64,000 bases of DNA from Desulfolutivibrio sulfodismutans DSM 3696. GTDB lineage: Bacteria > Desulfobacterota > Desulfovibrionia > Desulfovibrionales > Desulfovibrionaceae. Shown piece by piece: positions 49,340 to 57,891 of the stretch. Location: assembly GCF_013376455.1 (NCBI RefSeq), contig NZ_CP045504.1:2873001-2937000 (forward strand), written 5' to 3'. Under the pieces are notes generated by a model that did no database searches, was not told the DNA's origin, and saw only the letters and a list, made by a program, of their open reading frames with translations. The translations under genes and the position numbers were made by a program. Positions within the stretch are counted from its first letter, which is position 1. The number at the start of each line of letters is the position of its first letter.

Positions 49340-50307
49340 GAAGACCCCGGCCCGCCGGAAGCGGCCTGGGCGTCAGGAGCGCCCGGGGCCTCAGGGGCCT
49401 CCGAGGCAGCGGATGGAGGCTGCCCGGGCGTCCTGGCCTCCTCGGCTTTACGGCCCGCCCGTCTGCCGCCCCGCAGCCCGCCCCGTCCCAGGGTGGGCAG
49501 AAGCTCCGCCACCGGCGGTCCCTCGGGCAGCTCTTTGAGAAAATAGCGCAGGGCCTGCTCCAGGGCCGCCAGGCTGACGGTTGTGTCCAGGCAGGGGCCA
49601 TGCGGCCGTTCGTTTAGGACCCCGTAGACCGGGATGGGGTAGGTGTCCTGGATGCCGCTGGCCAGATCGCGCTCGCAGGCCACGGCCAGGATCAGCCGGG
49701 GCCGTTTCTGGACCACGATGCGCCGGGCGATGGTGCCGCCGGTGGCGATGGCCAGATGCGCGCCGTAATGGTCGGCCAGGTCCAACAGTCCGGCCACGGG
49801 GCATTTCCCGCAGCGTTTGCAGTTCTGGATGTCGTAGGTCAGACGCCGGTTGCAGCGGCTGTTTTGCAGGCAATGGGGCAAAAGCACCAGGATCTGCTTC
49901 GGTTCGTATTTCCCGGCGTCGGATGAGACGAGTTCGTTGTTGACCTTGATGAACGAGCCGCGCACCTTTTCCTTGGAGATGCCGAGCATCCAGCCGAAAA
50001 GGGTCATCAGCGGCAAAAAGACCTTGGCCGTGACCCCGCGCAGCCGCTCGGAAAAAAGGATCGAGCGCCCGAGCGCCACGCTGGCCACCAGACTCAGGCA
50101 GGCCCAGAGGACCAAAAGGATCACCGCCCCGAGCAGGATGCCCATGATCCAGGGCGCGCCGGGGTGGATATTTTGCAGGCCCACGAAGGGAATGATCCAT
50201 AAAAAGGCCAACGCGACGCACACCGTCAGGCTGGTGCCGGTCAAAAGCCCGATGAACAGGCGCTTTCTCGAGGGTTCGTCGTGTTCCATCCTAGAGTCTG
50301 TTGTCAC
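49336..50307 (-). CDS. DUF116 membrane protein
   Basis: A 323-residue protein with two N-terminal transmembrane helices (FIGLLTGTSLTVCVALAFLW; WIMGILLGAVILLVLWACL) and a cytosolic domain of the DUF116 family with a Cys-rich motif (PHCLQNSRCNRRL, then NCKRCGKCPVAGL) likely to bind a metal or FeS cluster, and VACERDLASGIQD. The tail is Gly/Ala/Pro-rich. The GTG at 50307 overlaps the fmt stop (GTGA); ATG 50289 is an alternative. Located inside the def-fmt-rsmB operon, but its own function is unknown. Confidence 0.8.
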   Translation of the reverse strand: MTTDSRMEHDEPSRKRLFIGLLTGTSLTVCVALAFLWIIPFVGLQNIHPGAPWIMGILLGAVILLVLWACLSLVASVALGRSILFSERLRGVTAKVFLPLMTLFGWMLGISKEKVRGSFIKVNNELVSSDAGKYEPKQILVLLPHCLQNSRCNRRLTYDIQNCKRCGKCPVAGLLDLADHYGAHLAIATGGTIARRIVVQKRPRLILAVACERDLASGIQDTYPIPVYGVLNERPHGPCLDTTVSLAALEQALRYFLKELPEGPPVAELLPTLGRGGLRGGRRAGRKAEEARTPGQPPSAASEAPEAPGAPDAQAASGGPGSS

Positions 50308-51335
50308 GTCGCAGCCGTTGTGTCCAGATCGCCCGGCCCGCAGACCGGGGAGGCCCCCTCGGGACATTTGCCCAGATAGCCGCAGGCGAAGGCCTCGGCC
50401 GTCATCTCCTTTTTCCCGGCCGGACGCAGGCGGGGGATCAGGTAGACCCCGTCGGCGCAGGCCACGCGCAGATTTCCCTCCGCAAGACCCAGCACCGTAC
50501 CCGGCGCGGCCCCCTCGGGGGGCGTTCCCCCGGGGGCGGATTCCGGCCGTCCCGGGGCGGCGATGACCCGCAGGGGCGGCGCGCCCGGCCGCAGCCGGAC
50601 ATGAAAAAAGGCCCCGGGCTTGGGGGAAAAGGCCCGGATGCGGTTATGGACATCCATGACCGGGCGGTCGAAACGGATCTCGGCCTCGGCCTTGCCGATC
50701 TTGGCTGCATAGGTGGCCCGGGATTCGTCCTGGGGAATCTCCAGGATGGGCCCGGCGGCCATGCGGGTGAGCGTCTCGGCCAGAAGCGTCCCGCCCATGG
50801 CGGCCATCTGGGACAGGATCGTCCCGGCGTCGTCGTCGAAGCCGATGGTCAGCGCCCGCTGGGCCAGGATGGGCCCGGCGTCCAGGGCCTTGACCATGCG
50901 CATGATGGTCGCGCCGGTCACGGTGTCGCCACTTAAGATCGCCCGCTGCACCGGGGCTGCGCCGCGATAGCCGGGTAAAAGCGAGGCGTGGACGTTTATG
51001 GGCATGATTTTCGGCACGTCCAGCACCGCCTGGGGCAGAAGCATGCCGTAGGCCGCCACTAAAAGCAGGTCCGGCTCAAACGCGGCCAGCCGGGCCACCT
51101 CGTCCGGCGATTTGAAATCCGCCGGTTGCAGGACCGGCAGGCCCATTTCCAGGGCCAGGGTCTTCACCGGGCCCGGGCGGCAGGCCTGGCCTCGGCCGCA
51201 GGGCCGGTCGGGCTGGGTATAGACCGCAACCACCTGGCACGCCCCGGCGTCCAGCACCCCGCGCAGCACGGCCGCCGCGAAATCCGGCGTGCCCATGAAG
51301 ACCGCCCTTAGTCCTGATCCGCCTTCCTGGCCCAT
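50304..51335 (-). CDS. fmt: Methionyl-tRNA formyltransferase
   Basis: Formylates initiator Met-tRNA using 10-formyl-tetrahydrofolate. 343 residues. Motifs: AVFMGTPDFAAAVLRG at the N-terminus, the active-site segment NVHASLLPGYRGAAPVQRAI and IMRMVKALDAGPIL; the C-terminal RNA-binding domain has DRPVMDVHNRIRAFSPKPGA. The start is ATG 51335, 28 bases inside the end of def. The C-terminus is somewhat extended (PEGASPVCGPGDLDTTAAT). Confidence 0.95.
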   Translation of the reverse strand: MGQEGGSGLRAVFMGTPDFAAAVLRGVLDAGACQVVAVYTQPDRPCGRGQACRPGPVKTLALEMGLPVLQPADFKSPDEVARLAAFEPDLLLVAAYGMLLPQAVLDVPKIMPINVHASLLPGYRGAAPVQRAILSGDTVTGATIMRMVKALDAGPILAQRALTIGFDDDAGTILSQMAAMGGTLLAETLTRMAAGPILEIPQDESRATYAAKIGKAEAEIRFDRPVMDVHNRIRAFSPKPGAFFHVRLRPGAPPLRVIAAPGRPESAPGGTPPEGAAPGTVLGLAEGNLRVACADGVYLIPRLRPAGKKEMTAEAFACGYLGKCPEGASPVCGPGDLDTTAAT

Positions 51336-51820
51336 TTTCTCGCCCTTTTATCGTATAAGGCCCTTTTCAGGCGGCTTATGCGGTCAATGAAAAGCGTGCC
51401 TTCCAGATGGTCGATCTCGTGCTGCAGGCACACCGCCAAAAGCCCTTCGGCGTCAAGGCAGACCTCGTTGCCCGACAGATCAAGCCCCCGCACCCGGACC
51501 TTTTCGGCCCGCACCACGTTGGACCGGTAGTCCTTGACGCTCAGGCAGCCTTCCTCCGTCTCCGTCTCGCCCTCGGCCGAAACAATCTCCGGGTTGACGA
51601 GCGCGAAAAGCTCCTCGCGTTTGTCCGGGCCGGAGATGTCCACGGTGATCAGCCGCACCGGCTCGGCCACCTGGTTGGCGGCCAGGCCGATGCCCTGGTT
51701 GACGTACATGGTCTCGGCCATGTCGCTCGCCAAGGCCATGATCTCCGGCGTGATCTCCTCGATGCGCGCCGCCTTCTGGGCCAAAACCGGATGCGGATAT
51801 TTGACGATGTCCCTGGTCAT
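51308..51820 (-). CDS. def: Peptide deformylase
   Basis: Metalloenzyme that removes the N-formyl group from new proteins. 170 residues with all three family motifs: GIGLAANQV, EEGCLSV and the HExxH metal site in CLQHEIDHLEG. The start is ATG 51820 with GAAGGAG upstream. It leads a minus-strand operon def-fmt-DUF116-rsmB, probably continuing to pyrB-pyrC. The spacer upstream holds the dispersed GC-rich repeats. Confidence 0.95.
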   Translation of the reverse strand: MTRDIVKYPHPVLAQKAARIEEITPEIMALASDMAETMYVNQGIGLAANQVAEPVRLITVDISGPDKREELFALVNPEIVSAEGETETEEGCLSVKDYRSNVVRAEKVRVRGLDLSGNEVCLDAEGLLAVCLQHEIDHLEGTLFIDRISRLKRALYDKRARKWARKADQD

Positions 51821-51859
51821 TTTACTCCTTCTTCGGGGCTGCCGCCCCGCCCACTGGAT

Positions 51860-51913
51860 CGGGGCTGCCGCCCCGTACCCCGCCCGGGGGGAATCATTCC
51901 CCCCGGACCCCCT
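51860..51913 (-). repeat. Dispersed intergenic repeat, module B copy 2
   Basis: The reverse complement matches 37036-37089 at 51 of 54 bases. Two of the three differences swap an A-T pair for a G-C pair at partner positions in the stem around TGA, so pairing is kept. It lies upstream of def and downstream of aspS. Confidence 0.8.
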
Positions 51914-51917
51914 GTCC

Positions 51918-51962
51918 CCGTGGCGTTTCCCCGGCCGCGTCGCGGCCGGGGAAACGCCACGG
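51918..51962. repeat. 22-bp perfect palindrome next to module B copy 2
   Basis: Arms 51918-51939 (starting CCGTGGCGTTTCCCC) and 51941-51962 with a one-base centre. It sits next to module B, as the unrelated palindrome at 36982-37030 does beside copy 1. Confidence 0.8.
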
Positions 51963-52123
51963 AAACACGGGTCTTCCGGCGAAGGGATCAGGCCCTTGCG
52001 CCCGGGATTCGCGGCGTCCCCGCCCGGGATGTGCAGCAGCCCGGCGGGGACGCCACGCGATATGGGGTGCAGGGGGCTTAGCCCCCTGCCGGGGGGCCCG
52101 GGGGGCGGCGCCCCCCGATGGTC

Positions 52124-53929
52124 TTATTCTTCCTTCTTGCGGGTCTTGATGCCCAATTCGCGCAGTTGGCCGGGGGCCACGGTATTGGGGGCGTCGGTCA
52201 AGAGGCAGGCCGCCTTCTGGGTCTTGGGGAAGGCGATGACGTCCCGGATGGATTTGGACCCGCATAGGAGCATGATAATGCGGTCCAGGCCGAAGGCAAT
52301 GCCGCCGTGGGGCGGCGTGCCGTGTTCCAGGGCGCGCAGGAAGAACCCGAACTTTTCGGAGGTCTCGGCCTCGTCAAGGCCCAGGGCGGCGAACATGCGG
52401 CGTTGGGCCTCGGGGGTGTGGATGCGGATGGAGCCGCCGCCGATCTCGTAGCCGTTTAAAACCAGGTCATAGGCCCGGGCCAGGGCCTTTTCCGGTTCGT
52501 TTTCCAGGATGTCCAGATGCCCGGGCGCGGCCGAGGTGAAGGGATGGTGCCGGGCCACGAAGCGTTTGGCCTCGGGGTCGTATTCGAAGAGCGGGAAATC
52601 GGTAATCCACACCGGGGCGTAGGCGCCTTCGGGGATGAGATTGAAGCGTTCGCCGAGCTTTAAGCGCAGATAGCCCAGGGCGGTGTTGACCATGTCCGCC
52701 GGGCCGGCCTGGAAGAACACGATGTCGCCCTCTTCGAGGGAGAGTTCCCGGGCCAGGCCGTCGCGTTCAGCCTCGGAGAGGAACTTGGCGAAGGGCGATT
52801 GCCATTCCCCGGGCTTGATCTTGATCCAGGCCAGCCCTTGGGCTCCATAGATTTTGACGTATTCCGTGAGGTCGTCGATCTCCTTGCGGGAAAGCTCCCC
52901 CCCGCCGGGCACGCGCAGACCTTTGACCAGTTCGGCCTTGGCGAAGACCCGGAAGCCCGATTCGCGCACCACATGGGTCACGTCCTTGAGCTTTAAGTCG
53001 AAGCGGATGTCCGGCTTGTCCAGGCCGTAGTCGGCGATGGCCGTGGCGTAGGTCATGCGCGGGAAGGGCGAGGGCAGCTCGACGCCAGCGGCGTCGCGGA
53101 AGATGCCCATGACCATGCCCTCGGCCATCTCCATGACCTGGGCCTCGTCCACGAAGGACATTTCAATGTCGATCTGGGTGAATTCGGGCTGGCGGTCGGC
53201 GCGCAGGTCTTCGTCCCGGAAGCAGCGCACGATCTGGTAGTAGCGGTCCATGCCGGACATCATGAGCATCTGTTTGAAAAGCTGCGGCGACTGGGGCAGG
53301 GCGTAGAACGAGCCCTGGTTGACCCGGCTGGGGACCAGGAAATCGCGCGCCCCCTCGGGGGTGCTTTTGGTCAGGATGGGGGTTTCGACTTCGAGGAATC
53401 CCAGGGCATCCAGGTAGCGGCGCACGCTCATGGAGGCCTTGTGCCGGGCCAGGAAGTTGGCCGCCAGCTTGGGACGGCGCAGGTCCAGGTAGCGGTATTT
53501 GAGACGCAGGGATTCGGCCGCGTCGGTGCGGTCCTCAATGGGGAAGGCCGGAGTGGCGGCGGTGTTTAAAAGCTTGAAATCGGAAACCACCACCTCGATC
53601 TCGCCCGTGGCCATGTTCGGGTTGACCATGCCCTCGGGCCTGGCGCGCACCAGCCCGGTGATGGCCAGCACGTATTCCACGCGCAGGTCGTGGGCCTTGT
53701 CGTGGGCGGCCGGGGCGTCGTCCGGGGAAAACACCACCTGGGTGAGCCCCTTGCGGTCGCGCAGGTCGATGAAGATCAGCCCGCCGTGGTCGCGGCGATA
53801 TTGGGCCCAGCCCATCAGCGTCACGGTCTGGCCGATGGCGGCCTTGGTCAACTGGCCGCAGGAATGGGTGCGCCGCCAGTCGCCCAGATCGTCAAGCAGG
53901 GCGGTTTCGCGGGGGAGGGCGTCGCTCAT
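52124..53929 (-). CDS. aspS: Aspartyl-tRNA synthetase, bacterial type
   Basis: Class II synthetase of about 601 residues with the bacterial GAD insertion. The N-terminal OB-fold anticodon domain has GWAQYRRDHGGLIFIDLRDR. Class II motifs are motif 2 YQIVRCFRDEDLRADRQPEF and motif 3 GIAFGLDRIIMLLCG; LPQSPQLFKQMLMM and FTQIDIEMSF are also typical. ATG 53929 has CGGAG at a better distance than the alternative ATG at 53938. It follows hisS on the same strand with a 72-base gap. Confidence 0.96.
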   Translation of the reverse strand: MSDALPRETALLDDLGDWRRTHSCGQLTKAAIGQTVTLMGWAQYRRDHGGLIFIDLRDRKGLTQVVFSPDDAPAAHDKAHDLRVEYVLAITGLVRARPEGMVNPNMATGEIEVVVSDFKLLNTAATPAFPIEDRTDAAESLRLKYRYLDLRRPKLAANFLARHKASMSVRRYLDALGFLEVETPILTKSTPEGARDFLVPSRVNQGSFYALPQSPQLFKQMLMMSGMDRYYQIVRCFRDEDLRADRQPEFTQIDIEMSFVDEAQVMEMAEGMVMGIFRDAAGVELPSPFPRMTYATAIADYGLDKPDIRFDLKLKDVTHVVRESGFRVFAKAELVKGLRVPGGGELSRKEIDDLTEYVKIYGAQGLAWIKIKPGEWQSPFAKFLSEAERDGLARELSLEEGDIVFFQAGPADMVNTALGYLRLKLGERFNLIPEGAYAPVWITDFPLFEYDPEAKRFVARHHPFTSAAPGHLDILENEPEKALARAYDLVLNGYEIGGGSIRIHTPEAQRRMFAALGLDEAETSEKFGFFLRALEHGTPPHGGIAFGLDRIIMLLCGSKSIRDVIAFPKTQKAACLLTDAPNTVAPGQLRELGIKTRKKEE

Positions 53930-54001
53930 GGTGTGCATGCTCCGTATGGTCTGTCGCGGGGTCGCGGGTTTGGTTGTAGTTTATTGCGGTTCGTTGGGAG
54001 T

Positions 54002-55276
54002 TTAGCCTGGCAGCCCTTGCGGTCGGCCGATCCGGGCCGCGAAGAACTCGGCCAGGGCGTCCATGGACACGGCGGACTGGGCCCCGTCGGCCAGATCCTT
54101 GACCTGGACCACGCCCTGGACCAGTTCGGCCTCGCCCAGGATCAGGCACAGCCGCGCCCCCAGGCGTCCGGCGCGGCGCAGGCCGCTTTTGGCGCTGCCG
54201 GGCCGGTAGGGCGTCTCGCCGCGATATCCCAGGCGGCGCAGGGATTGGGCCATGAGCAGGGCGGGCTCAAGGGCGGCCGGGTCGAGGATGGCCACGTCGA
54301 AGTCGGGTTTTGCGTCCGGCAGGCCGGAAACCAGCAGCGCCAGCCGCTCCATGCCGCAGGCAAACCCGATGCCCGGGGTGTCCGGGCCGCCCAGGTCGGC
54401 CACCAGCCCGTCGTAGCGGCCTCCCCCGGCGATGGAGGACTGGGCCCCGATGTCGCCGGAGACGATCTCGAAGGTGGTGCGCACGTAGTAGTCCAGGCCG
54501 CGCACCAACCGGGGGGCCAGCTCATAGGCCATCCCGGCCGCGTCCAAAAGGCCCTTGACCGCGTCGAAGTGATCCAGGCAGTCGGGGCACAGGTAGTCCG
54601 TGATTTTGGGGGCGTCCAGGGTCAGCTCCCGGCAGCCGGGGACTTTGCAGTCCAGGACGCGCAGGGGATTGATAAGCTTGCGGCGCAGGCAGTCCTCGCA
54701 CAGCTTTTCCTTGTGCATGCCGCGCAAAAAATCCCGCAGGGCGTCGAGGTAGACGGGGCGGCACTGGCGGCAGCCCAGGGAATTGAGCTGGGTGGTGGTG
54801 TTCGTGATGCCCAGATCGGTGAGAAAGTGGTCGAGCATGATGAGCATTTCCGCGTCCAGGGCCGGTTCCGGCGAGCCCAGAGCCTCCACGTCCACCTGGT
54901 GGAACTGGCGCATGCGTCCCTTTTGGGGCCGCTCGTAGCGGAACATGGGGCCGTGGGCGAAGAGCTTGGCCACGCCCTCGGCGGCGCAAAGCTTTTGCTC
55001 CACATAGGCCCGCAAAAGCCCGGCCGTGGCCTCGGGCCGAAGCGTCAGGGAACGGCCCTTGCGATCCGGGAAGGTATACATCTCCTTTTGCACCACATCG
55101 GTCTGTGCGCCGATGGACCGGGCGAAAAGCTCGGTGCGTTCCAAAAGCGGGATGCGGGCCTCGCGGTAGCCGTAGAGGGCAAAGACCCGGGCGGCGGTGC
55201 GTTCGATGTGGGAGAAGACGTCGCTTTCCGGTGCGAACAGGTCCGCGAAACCTTTGATTTTTTGAATTTTGTCCAT
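54002..55276 (-). CDS. hisS: Histidyl-tRNA synthetase
   Basis: Class II synthetase of 424 residues from ATG 55276 (MDKIQKIKGFADLF). The frame is open to 55318 but the family begins near this Met. Motifs: LTLRPEATAGLLRAYVE, FRYERPQKGRMRQFHQVDVE, the histidine-binding LVRGLDYYVRTTFEI and AGGGRYDGLV. A Cys-rich insert (GCRQC, LCEDC, LCPDC) resembles the insertion domain seen in many bacterial HisRS and may bind zinc. The next gene downstream is aspS. Confidence 0.95.
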   Translation of the reverse strand: MDKIQKIKGFADLFAPESDVFSHIERTAARVFALYGYREARIPLLERTELFARSIGAQTDVVQKEMYTFPDRKGRSLTLRPEATAGLLRAYVEQKLCAAEGVAKLFAHGPMFRYERPQKGRMRQFHQVDVEALGSPEPALDAEMLIMLDHFLTDLGITNTTTQLNSLGCRQCRPVYLDALRDFLRGMHKEKLCEDCLRRKLINPLRVLDCKVPGCRELTLDAPKITDYLCPDCLDHFDAVKGLLDAAGMAYELAPRLVRGLDYYVRTTFEIVSGDIGAQSSIAGGGRYDGLVADLGGPDTPGIGFACGMERLALLVSGLPDAKPDFDVAILDPAALEPALLMAQSLRRLGYRGETPYRPGSAKSGLRRAGRLGARLCLILGEAELVQGVVQVKDLADGAQSAVSMDALAEFFAARIGRPQGLPG

Positions 55277-55398
55277 GGGTTCCGATCGCTTGGGGGGATA
55301 TGGCGCTCGCGCCGTCAAAAAAGAAGAAAAATGTTAGTCGCAACCGGACCGATTGTCAAAAGGCAGGGTCGGGAAGGGGAGGCGGCGCGGCGGCAGGA

Positions 55399-56133
55399 TC
55401 AGCCGATGCCCGGCTTGGCCTTGAGCGCATGCAGGGGCGTGGTGACGGGGTCGCCCAGAAGGTCCACCCGGGCGGCGCAAAAGGCCCCCAGGGGCAGGGG
55501 CAGGATCGGCGCGTTGAGGCGCCGCCAGGGCGGGGTGTCGCGCCAGGTGGCCATGGGGCCGGGGAGCACGCTGCGGCAGACGTACGGCCGCCGCCCCAGA
55601 TTTTCCATGGCCAATTGCTGCATCTCCCAGGGCAGAAACCACCTGGCCTGCCCGAGGATCGATCCGCCCCGGCTGCCGGGCAGGCCCCGGGTGAACAGCC
55701 AGTGCAGGGACAGACGGTTCAAGAAGCCGATGATCAGGCCCTTGCGGGCCACCCGGGCGGCCTCGCGCAGGGCCAGTCCCGGGTCCGGGCAGAACTCCAG
55801 CACCGTCAAAATGACCGCGAAGTCGAACTCGTTATCGTCGAAGGGCAGATGCTCGGCGTCGCCCAGGTGCAGGTCGGCCAGGGCGCCCATGCGGGCCCGG
55901 GCGGCCTCCAGCATGGCCGGGGACTTGTCCAGCCCGGCCACGTCGAATCCGGCCTGGTGCAACACCTCCAGAAAGATGCCCGTGCCGCAGCCGATCTCCA
56001 GGAGACGCTGCCCACGGCGCGGCCAGCCCGAGGCCATGTGCTCAAGCAGGCGCACCTCCCGGCGCAGGGCGAAGGCCCCCCGGGGGGTGGTGAACCAGGC
56101 GTCGTAGCGCCGTGCCGCATCCGTGTCCCACAT
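55399..56133 (-). CDS. Class I SAM-dependent methyltransferase
   Basis: A 244-residue methyltransferase of the UbiE/Methyltransf_11 type. The SAM motif is LLEIGCGTGIFLEVLHQAG (about residue 46), then the acidic AGLDKSP, LGDAEHLPFDDNEFDFAV and VARKGLIIGFLNRLSLHWLF. The substrate cannot be told. The C-terminal part has a short Trp-rich segment (RWFLPWEMQQL). It lies between hisS and a radical SAM gene on the same strand, with a hairpin repeat upstream. Confidence 0.85.
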   Translation of the reverse strand: MWDTDAARRYDAWFTTPRGAFALRREVRLLEHMASGWPRRGQRLLEIGCGTGIFLEVLHQAGFDVAGLDKSPAMLEAARARMGALADLHLGDAEHLPFDDNEFDFAVILTVLEFCPDPGLALREAARVARKGLIIGFLNRLSLHWLFTRGLPGSRGGSILGQARWFLPWEMQQLAMENLGRRPYVCRSVLPGPMATWRDTPPWRRLNAPILPLPLGAFCAARVDLLGDPVTTPLHALKAKPGIG

Positions 56134-56242
56134 GCGGGAAATTGTATCCTGGTGTCGGGGAAAAAGGGAAGCCCCCCAGGCTGTCTTGCCTCCGGGGATA
56201 CGGCAGACGCGAAGCCGCCAAAAGTTTTCGGAAGGGGAGGGT

Positions 56243-56284
56243 CCGGGAGGGGGAACCCTTTTTCAAAAGGGTTCCCCCTCCCGG
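56243..56284. repeat. GC-rich hairpin repeat, module A copy 2
   Basis: A perfect 20-bp inverted repeat (arms 56243-56262 and 56265-56284, TC loop), arm starting CCGGGAGGGGGAACCC and ending in T4. The flank at 56218-56242 (AAAAGTTTTCGGAAGGGG) is the reverse complement of the flank of copy 1 at 36871-36908 with few changes. It lies just after the radical SAM stop and so may terminate that minus-strand transcript. Confidence 0.8.
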
Positions 56285-56293
56285 GACGTCGCC

Positions 56294-57163
56294 CTACAGG
56301 GCGCGGACGTAGTCCGGCCGCAGGGGCACGTCGCCGGCCAGGGCGCGGCCGATGAGCGCCAGGGCCGTGTCCTTGTCCCGGGGCAGTCGGAGTTTCAGCG
56401 GCAGGAAGTTGGAGGCGTGGTTGGCCAGAAAAAGCCCCCGGCTCAGATGGGTGTGGGCCAAAAGTGTGGCCAGTTCGCCGAGCATGCCCCGGGCGTCGGG
56501 CAAGGCGAAGCGCCCGGCCTTCCAGTCGGCATGAAGGGGGGTGCCCGGGACCAGCATGAGCGTCAGGGCGGCAGCCTGATCCGGGTCCATCTCGGACAGG
56601 GCCGCGCCCGTGCGCTCGGCGTGGAGGCCGGATCGTTCGATCCCGGCCAGCCCCAGAAGCACCGTGACCGAAAGACGCAGCCCGGCCCGGCGGACCTTTT
56701 GCCCGGCGGCCACGATGTCGGCGGCGGTGTCGGCCTTGCCCATGGCCGACAGCGTGTCCTGGTCGCCGGATTCAAGACCCATGTACAGGGTATGCAGGCC
56801 CAGGCCGCGCAGCGCCGCCAGTTCGTCCTCGGATTTGGTGCGCAGGCTTTTGGCGTTGGCGTAGGCCGAGACCCGGTTCACGAAGGGCAGCTTCTCCCTG
56901 ATGCGGCCAAGAAGGCGCGTCAGGCGGTTGACGGACAGGACCATGGCGTCGCCGTCGCACAAAAAGACCCGGCGCTGGCGGCGGCAGTACGTCGCGGCGA
57001 AGTCCAGGGCGGCCTCCACGTCGGCCTCGGGGACCACCCGGAAGGGTTTGCCCGTGTAGGCCCCGCAGAAGGCGCATGTGTTATGGGAACAGCCCAGGGT
57101 GGCCTGGATGAGGATGCTGTCGGCCTCGCTGGGGGGGCGGATGACGGAGCCGGTCAGGTGCAT
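56294..57163 (-). CDS. Radical SAM protein
   Basis: A 289-residue radical SAM enzyme. The cluster motif is TLGCSHNTCAFCGAYTG: C-x4-C-x2-C, one residue longer than the standard C-x3-C-x2-C. The GE-like and SAM-binding segments follow: VFLCDGDAMVLSVNRL, RVSAYANAKSL, LYMGLESGDQDTL and SVTVLLGLAG. It is the type of radical SAM protein often annotated without function. Likely substrates cannot be inferred from the neighbours. Confidence 0.85.
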   Translation of the reverse strand: MHLTGSVIRPPSEADSILIQATLGCSHNTCAFCGAYTGKPFRVVPEADVEAALDFAATYCRRQRRVFLCDGDAMVLSVNRLTRLLGRIREKLPFVNRVSAYANAKSLRTKSEDELAALRGLGLHTLYMGLESGDQDTLSAMGKADTAADIVAAGQKVRRAGLRLSVTVLLGLAGIERSGLHAERTGAALSEMDPDQAAALTLMLVPGTPLHADWKAGRFALPDARGMLGELATLLAHTHLSRGLFLANHASNFLPLKLRLPRDKDTALALIGRALAGDVPLRPDYVRAL

Positions 57164-57238
57164 GGATGCGTCTTTTGGGCGGGAGCGGCCGCCGCGTGCC
57201 CCGGGTGCGGGATGCGGCGGCCCTCGTCGATACAGGTG

Positions 57239-57697
57239 TTACCGGCCGGAGTTGCCCATGCCGCAGCCCGAGCGCACGCTTTGGCAATAGGCCTCGCACT
57301 GCCGCAAGGCGGTGGCGCTTGCGGACGACTGCGGATCGCGGCGGCAGTTGGTCAGGCAGTTCTGGTACTGGGTGTTGCAATATTCCGGGGTTTCGATGTT
57401 GCTTTGCATGTCGCGGCCGGTGAGGGCCTCGGGGCGCACCTGGACCACGGGGATCTGGTCTTCCATTCCCATGGCCCCGTCGCCCAGGCGTAATATGGCG
57501 GCGCAGGTCAGGTTGCACGCGGAGCAGGACAGATTGCACAGGACGCTGGGGTCGTGGCGGGCGCCGGGGGTGACCAGGATGGCGCATACAGGGGCGCCGT
57601 CAGGCTTGACGCAATAGTATTTGCTTTGGGCCAGGGCCAGGGGGGCGGTGGCGGCCACGAGAAAAGCCAGGGCCAGGGACGCGATGACGGTTTTCAT
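57239..57697 (-). CDS. Cysteine-rich secreted hypothetical protein
   Basis: A 152-residue protein with a clean Sec signal peptide (KTVIASLALAFLVAATAPLALA, cleavage after residue 22-23). The mature part has about 12 cysteines, several in C-x2-C or C-x3-C spacing (CNLSCSACNLTC, YCNTQYQNCLTNC, QCEAYCQSVRSGC). It may form disulfide-linked helices or bind metal in the periplasm. The start ATG 57697 has CAAGGAGG upstream; the longer frame from 57739 is not supported. No family recognised. Confidence 0.75.
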   Translation of the reverse strand: MKTVIASLALAFLVAATAPLALAQSKYYCVKPDGAPVCAILVTPGARHDPSVLCNLSCSACNLTCAAILRLGDGAMGMEDQIPVVQVRPEALTGRDMQSNIETPEYCNTQYQNCLTNCRRDPQSSASATALRQCEAYCQSVRSGCGMGNSGR

Positions 57698-57891
57698 GAA
57701 ATCCTCCTTGCGGCATGAGCCGACGTGGGAAACTTCCATCGTCCAGCCGTCAGAAATCTACTCCAAAGGTTTGGGGTTGTCATTCCCGGGCCGTCTCCAA
57801 GGTTCGGGCCAGGGCATCGAGTTTGCAAAATGATGTTTGGTTGATATCGAAAAAAGGGAATCGCTCGAAAAACGGGCCAGTCGTGGACCAT

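Larger units (their letters stand above)
51821..52123. repeat. Repeat-rich spacer between aspS and def
   Basis: A 303-base gap made almost wholly of GC-rich inverted repeats. It holds module B copy 2 (51860-51913, minus orientation), a 22-bp perfect palindrome (arms 51918-51939 and 51941-51962), a hairpin GCAGGGGGC/GCCCCCTGC at 52069-52089 and a GGCGCC-centred hairpin near 52096-52116 just after the aspS stop. CGGGGCTGCCGCCCC-type sequence occurs twice near 51835-51875. I see no gene here. Confidence 0.8.

Noticed and set aside
53690-56107. Plus-strand frame of 805 codons opposite aspS, hisS and the methyltransferase
   Set aside because: It covers three well-supported minus-strand genes and a repeat-free spacer; the translation is Gln/Gly/His-rich shadow sequence without domains.
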